Positions 16,078 through 24,543 of a DNA stretch of 40,113 nt are shown here, piece after piece. The position numbers were made by a program, and so were the translations under genes. The number at the start of each line of letters is the position of its first letter. The stretch's first letter is position 1. Where the stretch lies: contig UBXM01000042.1 of NCBI GenBank assembly GCA_900469445.1, positions 1 through 40,113 of the forward strand. Direction: 5' to 3'. Under the pieces are notes generated by a model that was not told the origin of the DNA, searched no databases, and saw nothing but the letters and a program-made list of their open reading frames with translations. This stretch comes from Hyphomicrobiales bacterium. Lineage in GTDB: Bacteria > Pseudomonadota > Alphaproteobacteria > Rhizobiales > Rhizobiaceae.

Positions 16078-16926
16078 TTGGCGGACAAGGCGGAACTCTT
16101 GACGCCTCTGATGCGCCTTAAAAGACGACGCCGTGCAGCGAAGGCTTTCAGCGCGATCCTGATCACCGGCCTACTGCTGCTCGTCGGCATCGTTCTTGCC
16201 GTCAATGATGGGCGCAATTACCGGCGTCTCGTGACATGGCTCGGAATGGAGCAATACCTGGCGCGGCCTTTTGTCGCCTCACCGCCGGCGGCTTTGCGGG
16301 CGCGCCGCATGCAGGTCGCCCCGAAGGCCCCGCCACGTCTCATCCGTTCCCCCTCCGGCACGCATGACCGATTCCATGTCACCCCGCGCCTGACGGCTCA
16401 TGAGCGCTGCGAGCGGATCGGCAAGGACGGGCCGGCATCGAGTTTCCAGGCAGCGGGCGGTGAATGGGAATGCCTGTTCTCCACCGAACTCGGCGCAGCG
16501 CCCGAACCTTCGGTACTCTTCATCCAGATCAGAGGGACATCGTCCAGCACGTTCCGCACGTTTCGCCTCAAGCTCAGCCTTCTCGATCCGGGCGCAGATG
16601 AGGAGATGTTCCGGCTGGCGATCCTGTCCATCGATCGTTTCGGGCTTGAGTTGACGCAGGAAAGCCAGGATTACCTGAACGATCGGCTCAGAACCGGCAA
16701 AGTCTTCTCATCAAGACTCGGAAATTATCGCGTCAGTTACGAACGCGAGAGAACTGACGACCGTCGCTTCAACCTGCTGATCACGCAACTATCCCGGACT
16801 TCAGCGTGCGGCCCGCCTATTCCGGCGACCAGGGGAGCACCGATGTTTTCCTCGATAGCTCCCTTCACGCTCGAATGCCTGACACTGCCGCAACCGGGTC
16901 CGTCACGCCCGGTCCAGCCGAACTAG
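16078..16926 (+). CDS. Single-pass membrane protein of unknown function (paralogue of the gene at 2887)
   Basis: 282 residues from a TTG at 16078 with GGAG eight bases before it; an ATG at 16108 is a weaker alternative. Layout: positively charged N-terminus (RLKRRRRAAK), one transmembrane helix at about 24-42, the motif NDGRNYRRLVTWLGM right after it, a linker rich in A, P and R, then a soluble domain with C111 and C131 (GGEWECLF). The net positive N-terminus places the C-terminal domain in the periplasm. It shares its length, helix position, the RN-(F/Y)-x-x-L-x-x-(F/W)-LGM motif and the WEC cysteine with the product of 2887-3726, so the two are clear paralogues. It diverges from the export lipoprotein gene, and its last 24 bases overlap the 3' end of the convergent yhaN gene. 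No function can be assigned. Confidence 0.8.
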   Translation: MADKAELLTPLMRLKRRRRAAKAFSAILITGLLLLVGIVLAVNDGRNYRRLVTWLGMEQYLARPFVASPPAALRARRMQVAPKAPPRLIRSPSGTHDRFHVTPRLTAHERCERIGKDGPASSFQAAGGEWECLFSTELGAAPEPSVLFIQIRGTSSSTFRTFRLKLSLLDPGADEEMFRLAILSIDRFGLELTQESQDYLNDRLRTGKVFSSRLGNYRVSYERERTDDRRFNLLITQLSRTSACGPPIPATRGAPMFSSIAPFTLECLTLPQPGPSRPVQPN

Positions 16927-19900
16927 ATCGACATCATCCCCCAGTTCACGCTGTGCCGCATCCATGAGGCTCGTCTGGTGGGTGAAAAGGATGGACTGGA
17001 AGGCGCCGCTTGACGCCGCAAGCGTGCGCAGGCCCGCAGCGGTGCGCTCGTCGTCGAACGTCTGGAAGATATCGTCCAGGACAAGCGGCGCCGGCTCGTT
17101 GCGGCGGCAATAATCCTCAAGGAATGCAAGCCGCAAAGCCAGATACAGCTGATCGCCGGTTCCTTCGCTCAAGCCGGAAAGCGGCACCTGCTCTCCCGTC
17201 CGGCGTTCGACGGCCAGCTGCAGATCGTCATTGTCGTCATAGACCTGAAGAAGGCGGGCGAAGCGTCCCTGCGTCAGCTCGGAGAAAACGTCGCCGGCCC
17301 GTGTCATGACCGGGTCCGCCTGCTGCTGGCGATAGGTTTCCATGGAATGGACCAGCATAGATCCCGCAAGTTTCAGGACCACCCAGCGGCGGGCAAGGTC
17401 CTTTGCTTCTTCCTCGGCGGCAAGCTTCTCGAACACGGCGCGCTCCGCACCAGTGCCCTTTTCCAATTCCTGGCGCCGTCGCAAATTATCCGCTTCGGCC
17501 GCACGCAGGTCGGCAAGACGATTGACCTGACGGCTGTCCTCCGCCTCCAGACGTTCTATTTCGACACCGGCGGAAATCCGGTCGAAATCGACCAACGCGG
17601 CTCTTACAGCAGCTTCCTCAAGTCCGTCCGCCTGATCGGTGAAACGACGGCGTGACAGTTCCTCGCTTGCGCCAAGCCTTGCGCGTTCGAGCAAATCAGC
17701 AAGGACAATATCAAGGCGGTTCGGCTGCACGGCGACCACCGCTGCAAGTTCGGCAAGCCTCGTCTCAAGTCTTGCGGCTTCGGTCATGTGGCGATCGTGG
17801 GAAAGCCTGTTCCGTTCAAGTGCGGCTGCAAGCGTGATGCGACGGCTATCGGCCGCGCGCGCGGCGGTAACCCGATCGTTCAACAACCCGCCGGCAACAT
17901 CTGCGGGAACAGACGCGAGATCCGGCGCGAGGGACCGGCAAAGGGCGATTGTCTCCTGCTCGAAGGCTTCCATGTCGCGCGTCATGCCGCGGACACGCCG
18001 GTCGCGGTTCTCACGCTCCGACATCAGATCGGGAAGTGTGCGCCAGATATCCAGCGCGGCATTCGCCATCTCGATCGTCGCGTCCTCGGCAAGCCCCGCG
18101 GATGTCGCCGCCGCCTGAAAACCCGAGCGCCACCGCTCCACGCCGACGCGCAGTTCCGCCTCACGCATCTCGAACCGCTCCAGCGTCTGGCGCGCCGTAT
18201 CCCGCATGCGCTCAAGCGAGCGTCCCTCGCTCCACTGGCGGGTGATTTCCTCCAGCCGGCGCGCAACATCGCGTGCGAGGCTGCGCAGCGGCAGCGCGCC
18301 ATTGGCGGCGCCCGTGGCATCCGCAAGCGCCATGAGCGCCGGCTCCAGTGCTTCGCCTTTCAGGCGCAGCGCCTCGTATTCGTCTTCCGCCAGGTTCAGC
18401 ATCGCGGACAGCGAGCCCAGGCCATCCAAGCCGCGGCGCCACTCGATCATGCGCTCGGGCGTGCCAGCCACTACCGGGACCGCATGAAAGAGATCCTCGA
18501 ATTCGGTTACCGCATCGGATGCGGCAATCCGGCTTTCCCGAACCGCCAGTTCTGCCGAGGTAATGGCATCCGCAAGCTTGCGCTGACGCAGTGTCAACTC
18601 TGCATGGCGCGAGACACGCTCGGCATCGGCGAGCGCCGCGTCCACCAGTCGATCCGCTTCTTCAACCGAGGATTTCGCCTGTTGGAGGATCGCATCGCCC
18701 GGCTTGGCGGCGAGCGATGCGATCACATCGTCTCGCTGGCGGCGCGCCGCTTCGATCGTATCGCGCGAAACGATGCCTCGCCCGCCTTCGAGCAGCGTCA
18801 GTTGTTCGGCAAGTTCGGTCGCCTCATCCTGCAGGTCAGCGAGTTTTCGGGATGCCTGCTCATTGTCGAGCTTTGCGGCCTCGATCAGGCGGCGGTGATG
18901 AGCCAGGGTTTCCATATCCGGAACGGGAACGGAAAGAAGAAGAGGTATATCCTTCACGGGGGGATCAAGACGCGCAGCGGCGGCATCGAGATCGCTCCTT
19001 GCACGCGCGGCGCGTATCTTCAGGGTTTCGAGATTGGCGAGCTCCTCGATATCCGGCCGCAATGCCGCAAGCTGGTCGCTCCAGGGCTTGGGGTCGATGA
19101 TGCGGATGGCCGGTGCGTCCGCTTCCAGTTTCCGCAGCGCATCGGCTTCCTCCTCGATACGCTTGCGGAGCTGCCGCATCTCCCGATCGAGATCGGCCCC
19201 TTCTTCCACCAGCTGCCGCAGACGGGCCAGATCCGCATCCGCGGGCTGCGCCTTGTGAAGATCGGTAAATTCACCAAAGCCGAGGCGGCGCGCCGCAAGG
19301 ATCAGTTTCTGATCGAAATCGTCGACTTCGCCGCGAACCCGCGCGATATCCTCGCGCGCCTTGAGATAGACGCCGCTGCGGCTGTGGGCGGCAAGGATGT
19401 TCGGGCCGGCTGCGAGCAGCGCCTCATCCACTTCGATTGCGGCGATTTCCTCGCCGAGCCTTGCGATCTCACGTTCGGAAACCGTCAATGCTTCGGCGTT
19501 TTCTCGGCATGCTTCCAGCTGTCTGGACAGGTCGGCACCGAAGCCTGCCGGAACGTTATCGAGCGCCTCGTATTGCTGAAGTGCCGTCCGCTCCCGGTCC
19601 AGTTCCCGCAAGAGAGGTTCAAGCGCCATGTGCCGGCGTAACCGGTCGAGGCTGCGCTTTGTCTCTTCACGTCCCTGCTGCAGCGTGAGGATTTCGGAGC
19701 CGAGTTCGGCCTCTTCCTTCAGCAGGGTTTTCCAGTCGCCGGCCTTCAGCTCGTTTTCACGCTCGGCCTTGCGGGCTGCGTCATGGGCATCGAGCGCCTG
19801 ATAGAAACTGCGGTCCTTGGATTTGCGCTGGGAATAGATCGCGTCGGCATCCGCCTCCAGCGACTTGCGCAGGTTGGACAGGCCCGTCAGACCGGAGGCT

Positions 19901-20355
19901 GCGGAAAACAGCAGGCTGCCGATCTCGCCGCCGCTTTTCAGCATGGTCTCGCCACCGGCGCGGAGCGAATCGGAGTTCAGGCCGAAGGCGCGCTCGAAGA
20001 CGTCGCGAGAGAGATTGCCCAGATATGGCGAGAGCGCGTCGTCTGGTAAATTCTCTTCCGCGTCGGAGTGTCCGAGCAGCGTGTTCTTGCGTCCCTTGCG
20101 GCGACGAAAGGAGAGTTCCTGCCCGTCACGTGCCGTCAGTTGCGCACCGATGCGCAGGAGACCGGCATCATGCAGGAAACCGTAGGCAGAGCGCTCGGGG
20201 AAACCGAACAGAAGATCGGAGATCGCCGAAAGCGCAGAGGATTTTCCGGCTTCGTTCGGGCCGTAGACGATATGCAGTTTCGCACCCGGGCGAAAGACAA
20301 GCCGGCGATCGGTGAGTGCGCCGTAACGAAGGATGTCGAGACGATCGAAACGCAT
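16903..20355 (-). CDS. yhaN: YhaN-like SMC/SbcC-type AAA ATPase
   Basis: 1150 residues. The N-terminal ATPase half opens with MRFDRLDILRYGALTDR and a Walker A GPNEAGKSS (32-40); the C-terminal half has an ABC-type signature LSGLSEGTGDQLYLALRL and Walker B PLVLDDIFQTFDD. Between them lie about 800 residues rich in E, R, L and A, predicted to form long coiled coils. This is the Rad50/SbcC architecture in the YhaN subfamily, whose partner is the phosphoesterase YhaO. The yhaO stop is two bases before this ATG, so the two are co-translated and probably form one complex. SbcCD-type complexes cut hairpins and protein-blocked DNA ends; the role of YhaON itself is less well defined. The 3' end overlaps the convergent gene 16078-16926 by 24 bases. 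Confidence 0.9.
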   Translation of the reverse strand: MRFDRLDILRYGALTDRRLVFRPGAKLHIVYGPNEAGKSSALSAISDLLFGFPERSAYGFLHDAGLLRIGAQLTARDGQELSFRRRKGRKNTLLGHSDAEENLPDDALSPYLGNLSRDVFERAFGLNSDSLRAGGETMLKSGGEIGSLLFSAASGLTGLSNLRKSLEADADAIYSQRKSKDRSFYQALDAHDAARKAERENELKAGDWKTLLKEEAELGSEILTLQQGREETKRSLDRLRRHMALEPLLRELDRERTALQQYEALDNVPAGFGADLSRQLEACRENAEALTVSEREIARLGEEIAAIEVDEALLAAGPNILAAHSRSGVYLKAREDIARVRGEVDDFDQKLILAARRLGFGEFTDLHKAQPADADLARLRQLVEEGADLDREMRQLRKRIEEEADALRKLEADAPAIRIIDPKPWSDQLAALRPDIEELANLETLKIRAARARSDLDAAAARLDPPVKDIPLLLSVPVPDMETLAHHRRLIEAAKLDNEQASRKLADLQDEATELAEQLTLLEGGRGIVSRDTIEAARRQRDDVIASLAAKPGDAILQQAKSSVEEADRLVDAALADAERVSRHAELTLRQRKLADAITSAELAVRESRIAASDAVTEFEDLFHAVPVVAGTPERMIEWRRGLDGLGSLSAMLNLAEDEYEALRLKGEALEPALMALADATGAANGALPLRSLARDVARRLEEITRQWSEGRSLERMRDTARQTLERFEMREAELRVGVERWRSGFQAAATSAGLAEDATIEMANAALDIWRTLPDLMSERENRDRRVRGMTRDMEAFEQETIALCRSLAPDLASVPADVAGGLLNDRVTAARAADSRRITLAAALERNRLSHDRHMTEAARLETRLAELAAVVAVQPNRLDIVLADLLERARLGASEELSRRRFTDQADGLEEAAVRAALVDFDRISAGVEIERLEAEDSRQVNRLADLRAAEADNLRRRQELEKGTGAERAVFEKLAAEEEAKDLARRWVVLKLAGSMLVHSMETYRQQQADPVMTRAGDVFSELTQGRFARLLQVYDDNDDLQLAVERRTGEQVPLSGLSEGTGDQLYLALRLAFLEDYCRRNEPAPLVLDDIFQTFDDERTAAGLRTLAASSGAFQSILFTHQTSLMDAAQRELGDDVDLVRLDRA

Positions 20356-20357
20356 GG

Positions 20358-21593
20358 TCAGCCGGCCTCCGCCGCACGGGAAAGGAGAAGATCGCGGGCC
20401 TCGGCAAGCAGCACATCCAGCTCATCGCCGAGCGGCAGATCCCCTGCCCCGCTGCCGCCCGGCAGTCTGGCGGCGATTTCCGCGACACGAGCTGCGGCAT
20501 CCTCCAGAAATTCCGGCGGGAAAGCATCGATCGTCAGCAGGCCATCGAGACCAAGCGTGCCGGTGCTGCGCTCGGCCGTTCCGTCATCGGGCTCAATCCG
20601 CAGGTCGAGTTTTTCGAGCCAGATGTCCGCGTGGCCGCGATGGCAGGCAGCCTGGACTTCGTCGCGGAAATCCGCCGCCTTCGACAGGAGCTGGTTGCGG
20701 ACACGGCTTTTGCCGATCATGCGGATACGCAGCGCAAGCGGCCGGCCCTCCATGGCCTCGACAAGCGGCTCGATTGCATGTTCGACACGGCGCAGCACGG
20801 CAGGCGCTGTGTCTTCGCTCTCCACCACGATATTCAGTTCGGCAAAGCGGGCACTGTCGGTGATCAGCCGTTCATGCGTGATGCGGCCATCCTCGACCGT
20901 CACCAGCACCGCTCCCTTGGCGCCTTTTTCGCGGATCGAACGGCCCTGCAGATTGCCGGGGAAAACGACGAGCGGGTCTTTCGCCACGATTTCGAAATCA
21001 TGAACATGGCCGAGCGCCCAGTAATCATAACCGCGAGAGCGCAGGTCCTCTACCGAGCATGGCGCATAGGGCGCATGCGGCTCGCGACCGGTGAGCGAGG
21101 TGTGCAGCACACCGATATTGAACCAGCCGGTCTCGGGCTTGGGATAGGCAAGTGCCAGGTTTTCGTTGGCCGAGCGTTCGGCGAACCCCTGGCCGTGCAA
21201 CGCCACCTTCAAATGCTCCAGCCGGAACGTGCCGGGTTTTGCCGTCGGAAATTCGCTGACATTTTTCGGCAGCGTGATGGTTCTGGTTATCACGCTTTCG
21301 GCGTCGTGATTGCCCTTCAACAGGAAGACCGGGATGCCGGCGCGCTCCAGCCGCGCGATTTCGCGGTTGAAGAACAGGCCGATCTTGTTGTCCTTCCAAT
21401 CGCCATCATAAACGTCACCGGCGACGATGAAGAAATCGACCTTGCGCTCCACCGCTTCGTCGACAAGCGTCGAGAAGGCCTTTCGGCTCGCCTCGACAAA
21501 CAGCTCTGCAAGATCGGCATCCTTGAGGGCCAGTCCCTGAAAAGGGCTGCCGAGATGCAGGTCTGCGGCATGGATGAAGCGGAATGAACTCAT
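20358..21593 (-). CDS. yhaO: YhaO-like DNA repair metallophosphoesterase (SbcD/Mre11 family)
   Basis: 411 residues. Calcineurin-like phosphoesterase with all nuclease motifs: D11 and H13 in HAADLHLGSPF, D60 in VAGDVYDGD, GNHD at 94-97, H164 in GVLHTSL, and H196/H198 in GHVHDFE. These bind the two metal ions used for DNA cleavage in the Mre11/SbcD family. A C-terminal region of about 150 residues would contact the ATPase partner. It is the first gene of the yhaO-yhaN pair. The opening sequence, with LHLGSPFQGL, is typical of YhaO and sets it apart from classical SbcD. The start ATG has only a weak ribosome binding site. Confidence 0.9.
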   Translation of the reverse strand: MSSFRFIHAADLHLGSPFQGLALKDADLAELFVEASRKAFSTLVDEAVERKVDFFIVAGDVYDGDWKDNKIGLFFNREIARLERAGIPVFLLKGNHDAESVITRTITLPKNVSEFPTAKPGTFRLEHLKVALHGQGFAERSANENLALAYPKPETGWFNIGVLHTSLTGREPHAPYAPCSVEDLRSRGYDYWALGHVHDFEIVAKDPLVVFPGNLQGRSIREKGAKGAVLVTVEDGRITHERLITDSARFAELNIVVESEDTAPAVLRRVEHAIEPLVEAMEGRPLALRIRMIGKSRVRNQLLSKAADFRDEVQAACHRGHADIWLEKLDLRIEPDDGTAERSTGTLGLDGLLTIDAFPPEFLEDAAARVAEIAARLPGGSGAGDLPLGDELDVLLAEARDLLLSRAAEAG

Positions 21594-21650
21594 CGAATCG
21601 TCTCATGCGAACACATCGGGAACGCCAGACTTAAGGTAGCGGCGCCCAAG

Positions 21651-21684
21651 AAAAAAGGCCGGGTGCGCAAACACCCGGCCTTTT
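21651..21684 (-). terminator. Intrinsic terminator of the phytase-like gene
   Basis: A 13-bp perfect stem (21653-21665 with 21672-21684) with a 6-nt loop follows the stop at 21705, and the minus strand continues with six T. A strong Rho-independent terminator. Confidence 0.9.
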
Positions 21685-21704
21685 CCTGTTGAAGAGACGG
21701 TCTG

Positions 21705-23894
21705 TTAGTTGGTGACCTTGAGGTTCACCGGCAGAAGGAGGGTCTCGCCGGATGAATCGTCGACGCCGTCATTGTCGGTGACCATGAAGGCCTTGCCGGA
21801 CTTGTCGAAGGCGAAACCTTCAAGCTTGTCGAGCACGTAGCCATTGGTGGCCGCCTTCAGATCAGGGAGGAAGTCGTGGACTTCTTCCTTGGTGACGAGC
21901 GGCAGTTCGCCGCCGAGCTCGGCAGGCTTCAGGTCCTTGAGCGAAACGCGGTAGAGCTTCTTCAGCTTGGCGGCGTCGCCGATCAGGTTGTCGCGCTCGA
22001 CGATGTAGAGGTGGTCACCGTTGGCAGTGATTTCCGACAGGCCGACCCAGCCCTTTTCAGCCTTTTCGAGCGGGTAACGGACGGCGGCCCATTCCTTCGA
22101 CTTCGGCTTGTAGGAAAGAAGCTTCACCTGGCCCTTCGGATCGTCCTTCCATTCGCGCTGGACGGCCATCCAGAGCGTCAGGTCATCGCCCTCACCCGTC
22201 GTGGTGATGCCTTCGAGACCATAGCGGCTCTCACCGGCAAGCAGTTCAGCCGGCAGAGCGATTTCGGTCTTGATCTCGCCCTTGGCGTTGACGTTGTAGA
22301 TGCCGTGGCCGACGAGCTTGGCGCTGTCACCTTCCGATGCCAGCCAGAAACCGCCCTTGCCGTCGAGCGCGATGCCCTCGATGTCGAGCTTCTGTGCCGG
22401 CTGGCCGTTACGTGTGATGCGCAGGGCGCTGGTGATCTCGGCCGGCTTCTTCGTCGTGTCGATGGTGAAGATCGACGGCTGCATGGCGTAAACGGAATCG
22501 TTGACCGCATAAAGGATGCCGTCCTTTTCCGCATCGCCGACGAGACCGGAGAGCGCGCCCCAGCCGATGACCTTGCCATCGACGTCCTTGGAGACGAGCG
22601 TCGGATAGGCCTTTTCGCCTTCGGCGAGTTCATAGAGCATGACATGCGAGCGCGGACCGCCGTCTTCGCCGAGATCGGCTTCATTGGCGGTGGCAAGCAG
22701 GTTACGGCCCGGGATGGCGACGGCACCTTCCGGCGAGACGCCGGACGGCAGCAGCTGTACGAGCTCAGGCTCGGCACCGGTATCCTTGTAGACGGCGACC
22801 ATAGACCCGCGCTCGGAGAGTACGAAGAAATACTGCTGGCCGTTGAAGATCGCGGCTTCCATGCCTTCCGGCTCGATGCCCTTGTTCTTGGCGCGCTTTT
22901 CCGGGAAGTGACCGTGACGGGCGATTTCATGCTCGAGCGTCATGCCGGCATCAAAGAGAACTTTGCCGGAGCGGTCGAAAATGGTGAAGCCACGCGAACC
23001 GCCCTTGTAGTCGCCTTCGTTGGCGATGACGAGGCGGTCGGTGCCGAGCCACTTGACGGCGTCAGGCTCGCGCGGAACGGCGGTGAGCTTGCCGGAGAAA
23101 TTCAGCGAACCGTCGGTCTTGGCATCGACGCCTTCGAGATCGACCGTGCCGGCGGTGAAGTGGCCGGTGACCTTGGCGGTCTTACTATCGATGATGATGA
23201 CGTGGTTGTTTTCCTGCAGCGTCAGGGCGATCTCGCCATTGGCGTTGATGTTGACGAATTCCGGCTCCGGATCTTCCGGGGCAACGGTGGCAAGGCCGGT
23301 CACGTCGACACGCTTGATGCTGTCGCAGGCCGGAACGCCATTGTTCAGCGCAACGATCAGCAGTTCGCCGGCCGGAAGCTGCGGAAGAGCGCCGTCGTTC
23401 AGGTCTTCGTCACGCTGGTTCTCGATGGCGATGGCGGCGAACGTGCCATCCGGAGCCACGACAACCGAATCCGGCTGGCCGCCGAGATCACAGGTGTTTT
23501 CGAGCTTCTTCGAGGCAATGTCGATGATGCCGAGCTGGCCTGCCGGCTTCGTCAAATCCTCGGTCTTGTCGATGGTGATGAGAACCTTCGGACCTGCCGC
23601 TGCAACAGAGTTCGGCTCACCGTCGATGGCGAGCGAACCGCCGGCCTTCGGGGCCTTGGCGTCGGTGATGTCGATGAAACCGATCGTGCCACCCGGTGCG
23701 TCGGAATAGATCAGCATGTTGCCGTCAGCCGTCGCGGTGATGATTTCCGACGATGTCGCCTTGTCCTCGCCCTTCGGCAGGTTCTGTGCAACGGGGAAAG
23801 ACGCGATACGGTTGAAAACCTGCTCGGCGCTGGCCGGTACGGCGACCGATGCCAGCAGGATCGCCGTCAAGGCGGCGCGTGTAGAAAATGTCAT
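21705..23894 (-). CDS. Exported esterase-like phytase-family protein
   Basis: 729 residues from the ATG at 23894, chosen because GGAGGG lies about 8 bases upstream and because it starts a clean Sec signal peptide MTFSTRAALTAILLASVAVP with an ASA cleavage site; the frame is open further upstream but lacks these. The mature protein has an N-terminal beta-propeller-like half (repeats of the form GxIGFIDITD, GQLGIIDIASK, DSVVVAPDGTFAAIA) and a C-terminal half resembling the phytase-like esterase domain (LDIEGIALDGKGGFWLASEGD, YGLEGITTTGEGDDLTLWMAVQ, KLEGFAFDKSGKAFMVTDNDG). Proteins of this type are thought to release phosphate from organic phosphates in the periplasm or outside; the substrate is unproven. 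A consensus PHO box lies 46 bases upstream of the start, which supports a role in phosphate starvation. A strong terminator follows, so the gene is monocistronic. Confidence 0.85.
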   Translation of the reverse strand: MTFSTRAALTAILLASVAVPASAEQVFNRIASFPVAQNLPKGEDKATSSEIITATADGNMLIYSDAPGGTIGFIDITDAKAPKAGGSLAIDGEPNSVAAAGPKVLITIDKTEDLTKPAGQLGIIDIASKKLENTCDLGGQPDSVVVAPDGTFAAIAIENQRDEDLNDGALPQLPAGELLIVALNNGVPACDSIKRVDVTGLATVAPEDPEPEFVNINANGEIALTLQENNHVIIIDSKTAKVTGHFTAGTVDLEGVDAKTDGSLNFSGKLTAVPREPDAVKWLGTDRLVIANEGDYKGGSRGFTIFDRSGKVLFDAGMTLEHEIARHGHFPEKRAKNKGIEPEGMEAAIFNGQQYFFVLSERGSMVAVYKDTGAEPELVQLLPSGVSPEGAVAIPGRNLLATANEADLGEDGGPRSHVMLYELAEGEKAYPTLVSKDVDGKVIGWGALSGLVGDAEKDGILYAVNDSVYAMQPSIFTIDTTKKPAEITSALRITRNGQPAQKLDIEGIALDGKGGFWLASEGDSAKLVGHGIYNVNAKGEIKTEIALPAELLAGESRYGLEGITTTGEGDDLTLWMAVQREWKDDPKGQVKLLSYKPKSKEWAAVRYPLEKAEKGWVGLSEITANGDHLYIVERDNLIGDAAKLKKLYRVSLKDLKPAELGGELPLVTKEEVHDFLPDLKAATNGYVLDKLEGFAFDKSGKAFMVTDNDGVDDSSGETLLLPVNLKVTN

Positions 23895-23940
23895 GGGGAA
23901 GCCCTCCGTGAAACCACAGATGGGCTTTTGATGCAGTGTC

Positions 23941-23958
23941 ATGACAGCCGGATGACAG
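23941..23958 (-). promoter_or_regulatory. PHO box (PhoB binding site)
   Basis: Read on the minus strand this is CTGTCATCCGGCTGTCAT: two perfect CTGTCAT heptamers separated by 4 bases, the 11-base period of the PhoB consensus. It ends 46 bases before the start codon of the phytase-like gene, a suitable position for activation. Confidence 0.85.
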
Positions 23959-24004
23959 TTTGTCCGTCGAAAATGTATCTTGAGTTGCGCAAGCCGAAGA
24001 TTGT

Positions 24005-24040
24005 CAAAAACAAAAAACCCCGGAGACAATCCGGGGTTTT
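24005..24040 (-). terminator. Intrinsic terminator of hupB
   Basis: A 10-bp perfect stem AAAACCCCGG/CCGGGGTTTT (24014-24023 with 24031-24040) with a 7-nt loop, followed on the minus strand by a long T-rich tract, 33 bases after the hupB stop. Confidence 0.92.
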
Positions 24041-24073
24041 GAGATCATGGCAGACATGCTGCCAGATGAAGTC

Positions 24074-24352
24074 TTACTTGCCGTTAACGGCGTCCTTCAG
24101 GCCCTTGCCGGCCGAGAACTTCGGAACGTTGCGAGCCGGGATATCGACTTCAGCGCCGGTCGACGGGTTGCGGCCCTTGGAGGCTTCGCGACGGGATACC
24201 GAGAAGCTGCCGAAGCCAGCGAGACGAATGTCGCCGCCGTTCTTCAGTTCGCCCTGTACGGTTTCGAATACTGCGTCCACGGCGGATGCGGCGTCGGCCT
24301 TGGAGAGACCAGCCTTTTCGGCAACTGCGGAAACCAGCTCGTTCTTGTTCAT
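24074..24352 (-). CDS. hupB: DNA-binding protein HU
   Basis: 92 residues. A histone-like HU/IHF-family protein that bends and compacts DNA as a dimer. Landmarks: MNKNELVSAVAEKAGLSKADA at the start, GFGSFSV in the core, and the DNA-binding arm GRNPSTGAEVDIPARNVPKF with the conserved intercalating proline in NPSTG, ending KGLKDAVN. A single-domain HU of normal length, more like HU than IHF at the arm. It lies downstream of lon, as in other Rhizobiaceae and many proteobacteria, but a terminator after lon and its own candidate promoter suggest separate transcription. Confidence 0.96.
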   Translation of the reverse strand: MNKNELVSAVAEKAGLSKADAASAVDAVFETVQGELKNGGDIRLAGFGSFSVSRREASKGRNPSTGAEVDIPARNVPKFSAGKGLKDAVNGK

Positions 24353-24401
24353 GTTTCCATCCCTTTCTACGGTTTTGGAACGACTCGATTAGTCGGCGCC
24401 G

Positions 24402-24429
24402 ACAATAGTTTTGCGTCGGGGCTTGGCAA
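24402..24429 (-). promoter_or_regulatory. Candidate sigma-70 promoter of hupB
   Basis: On the minus strand TTGCCA (24429-24424) and TATTGT (24407-24402) are 16 bases apart, giving a leader of about 45 bases before the hupB ATG. Pattern match only. Confidence 0.4.
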
Positions 24430-24481
24430 CCCAAAAGCTCCGAGATCGCCTGAAAAACAAGGGGTTTCGTGCATTTTTCAC

Positions 24482-24507
24482 AAAAAAAGCCGGCTTTCGC
24501 CGGCTTT
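24482..24507 (-). terminator. Intrinsic terminator of lon
   Basis: Stem AAAGCCGGC/GCCGGCTTT (24486-24494 with 24499-24507), loop of 4, then seven T on the minus strand, 37 bases after the lon stop. Confidence 0.9.
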
Positions 24508-24543
24508 CTCCACAATTGAAACTCGGTTTGCCCGAGTGATGGC

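Noticed and set aside
23895..24029. Longer phytase-like protein starting at 24029
   Set aside because: It would place the PHO box inside the coding region and bury the signal peptide; the ATG at 23894 has a strong ribosome binding site.
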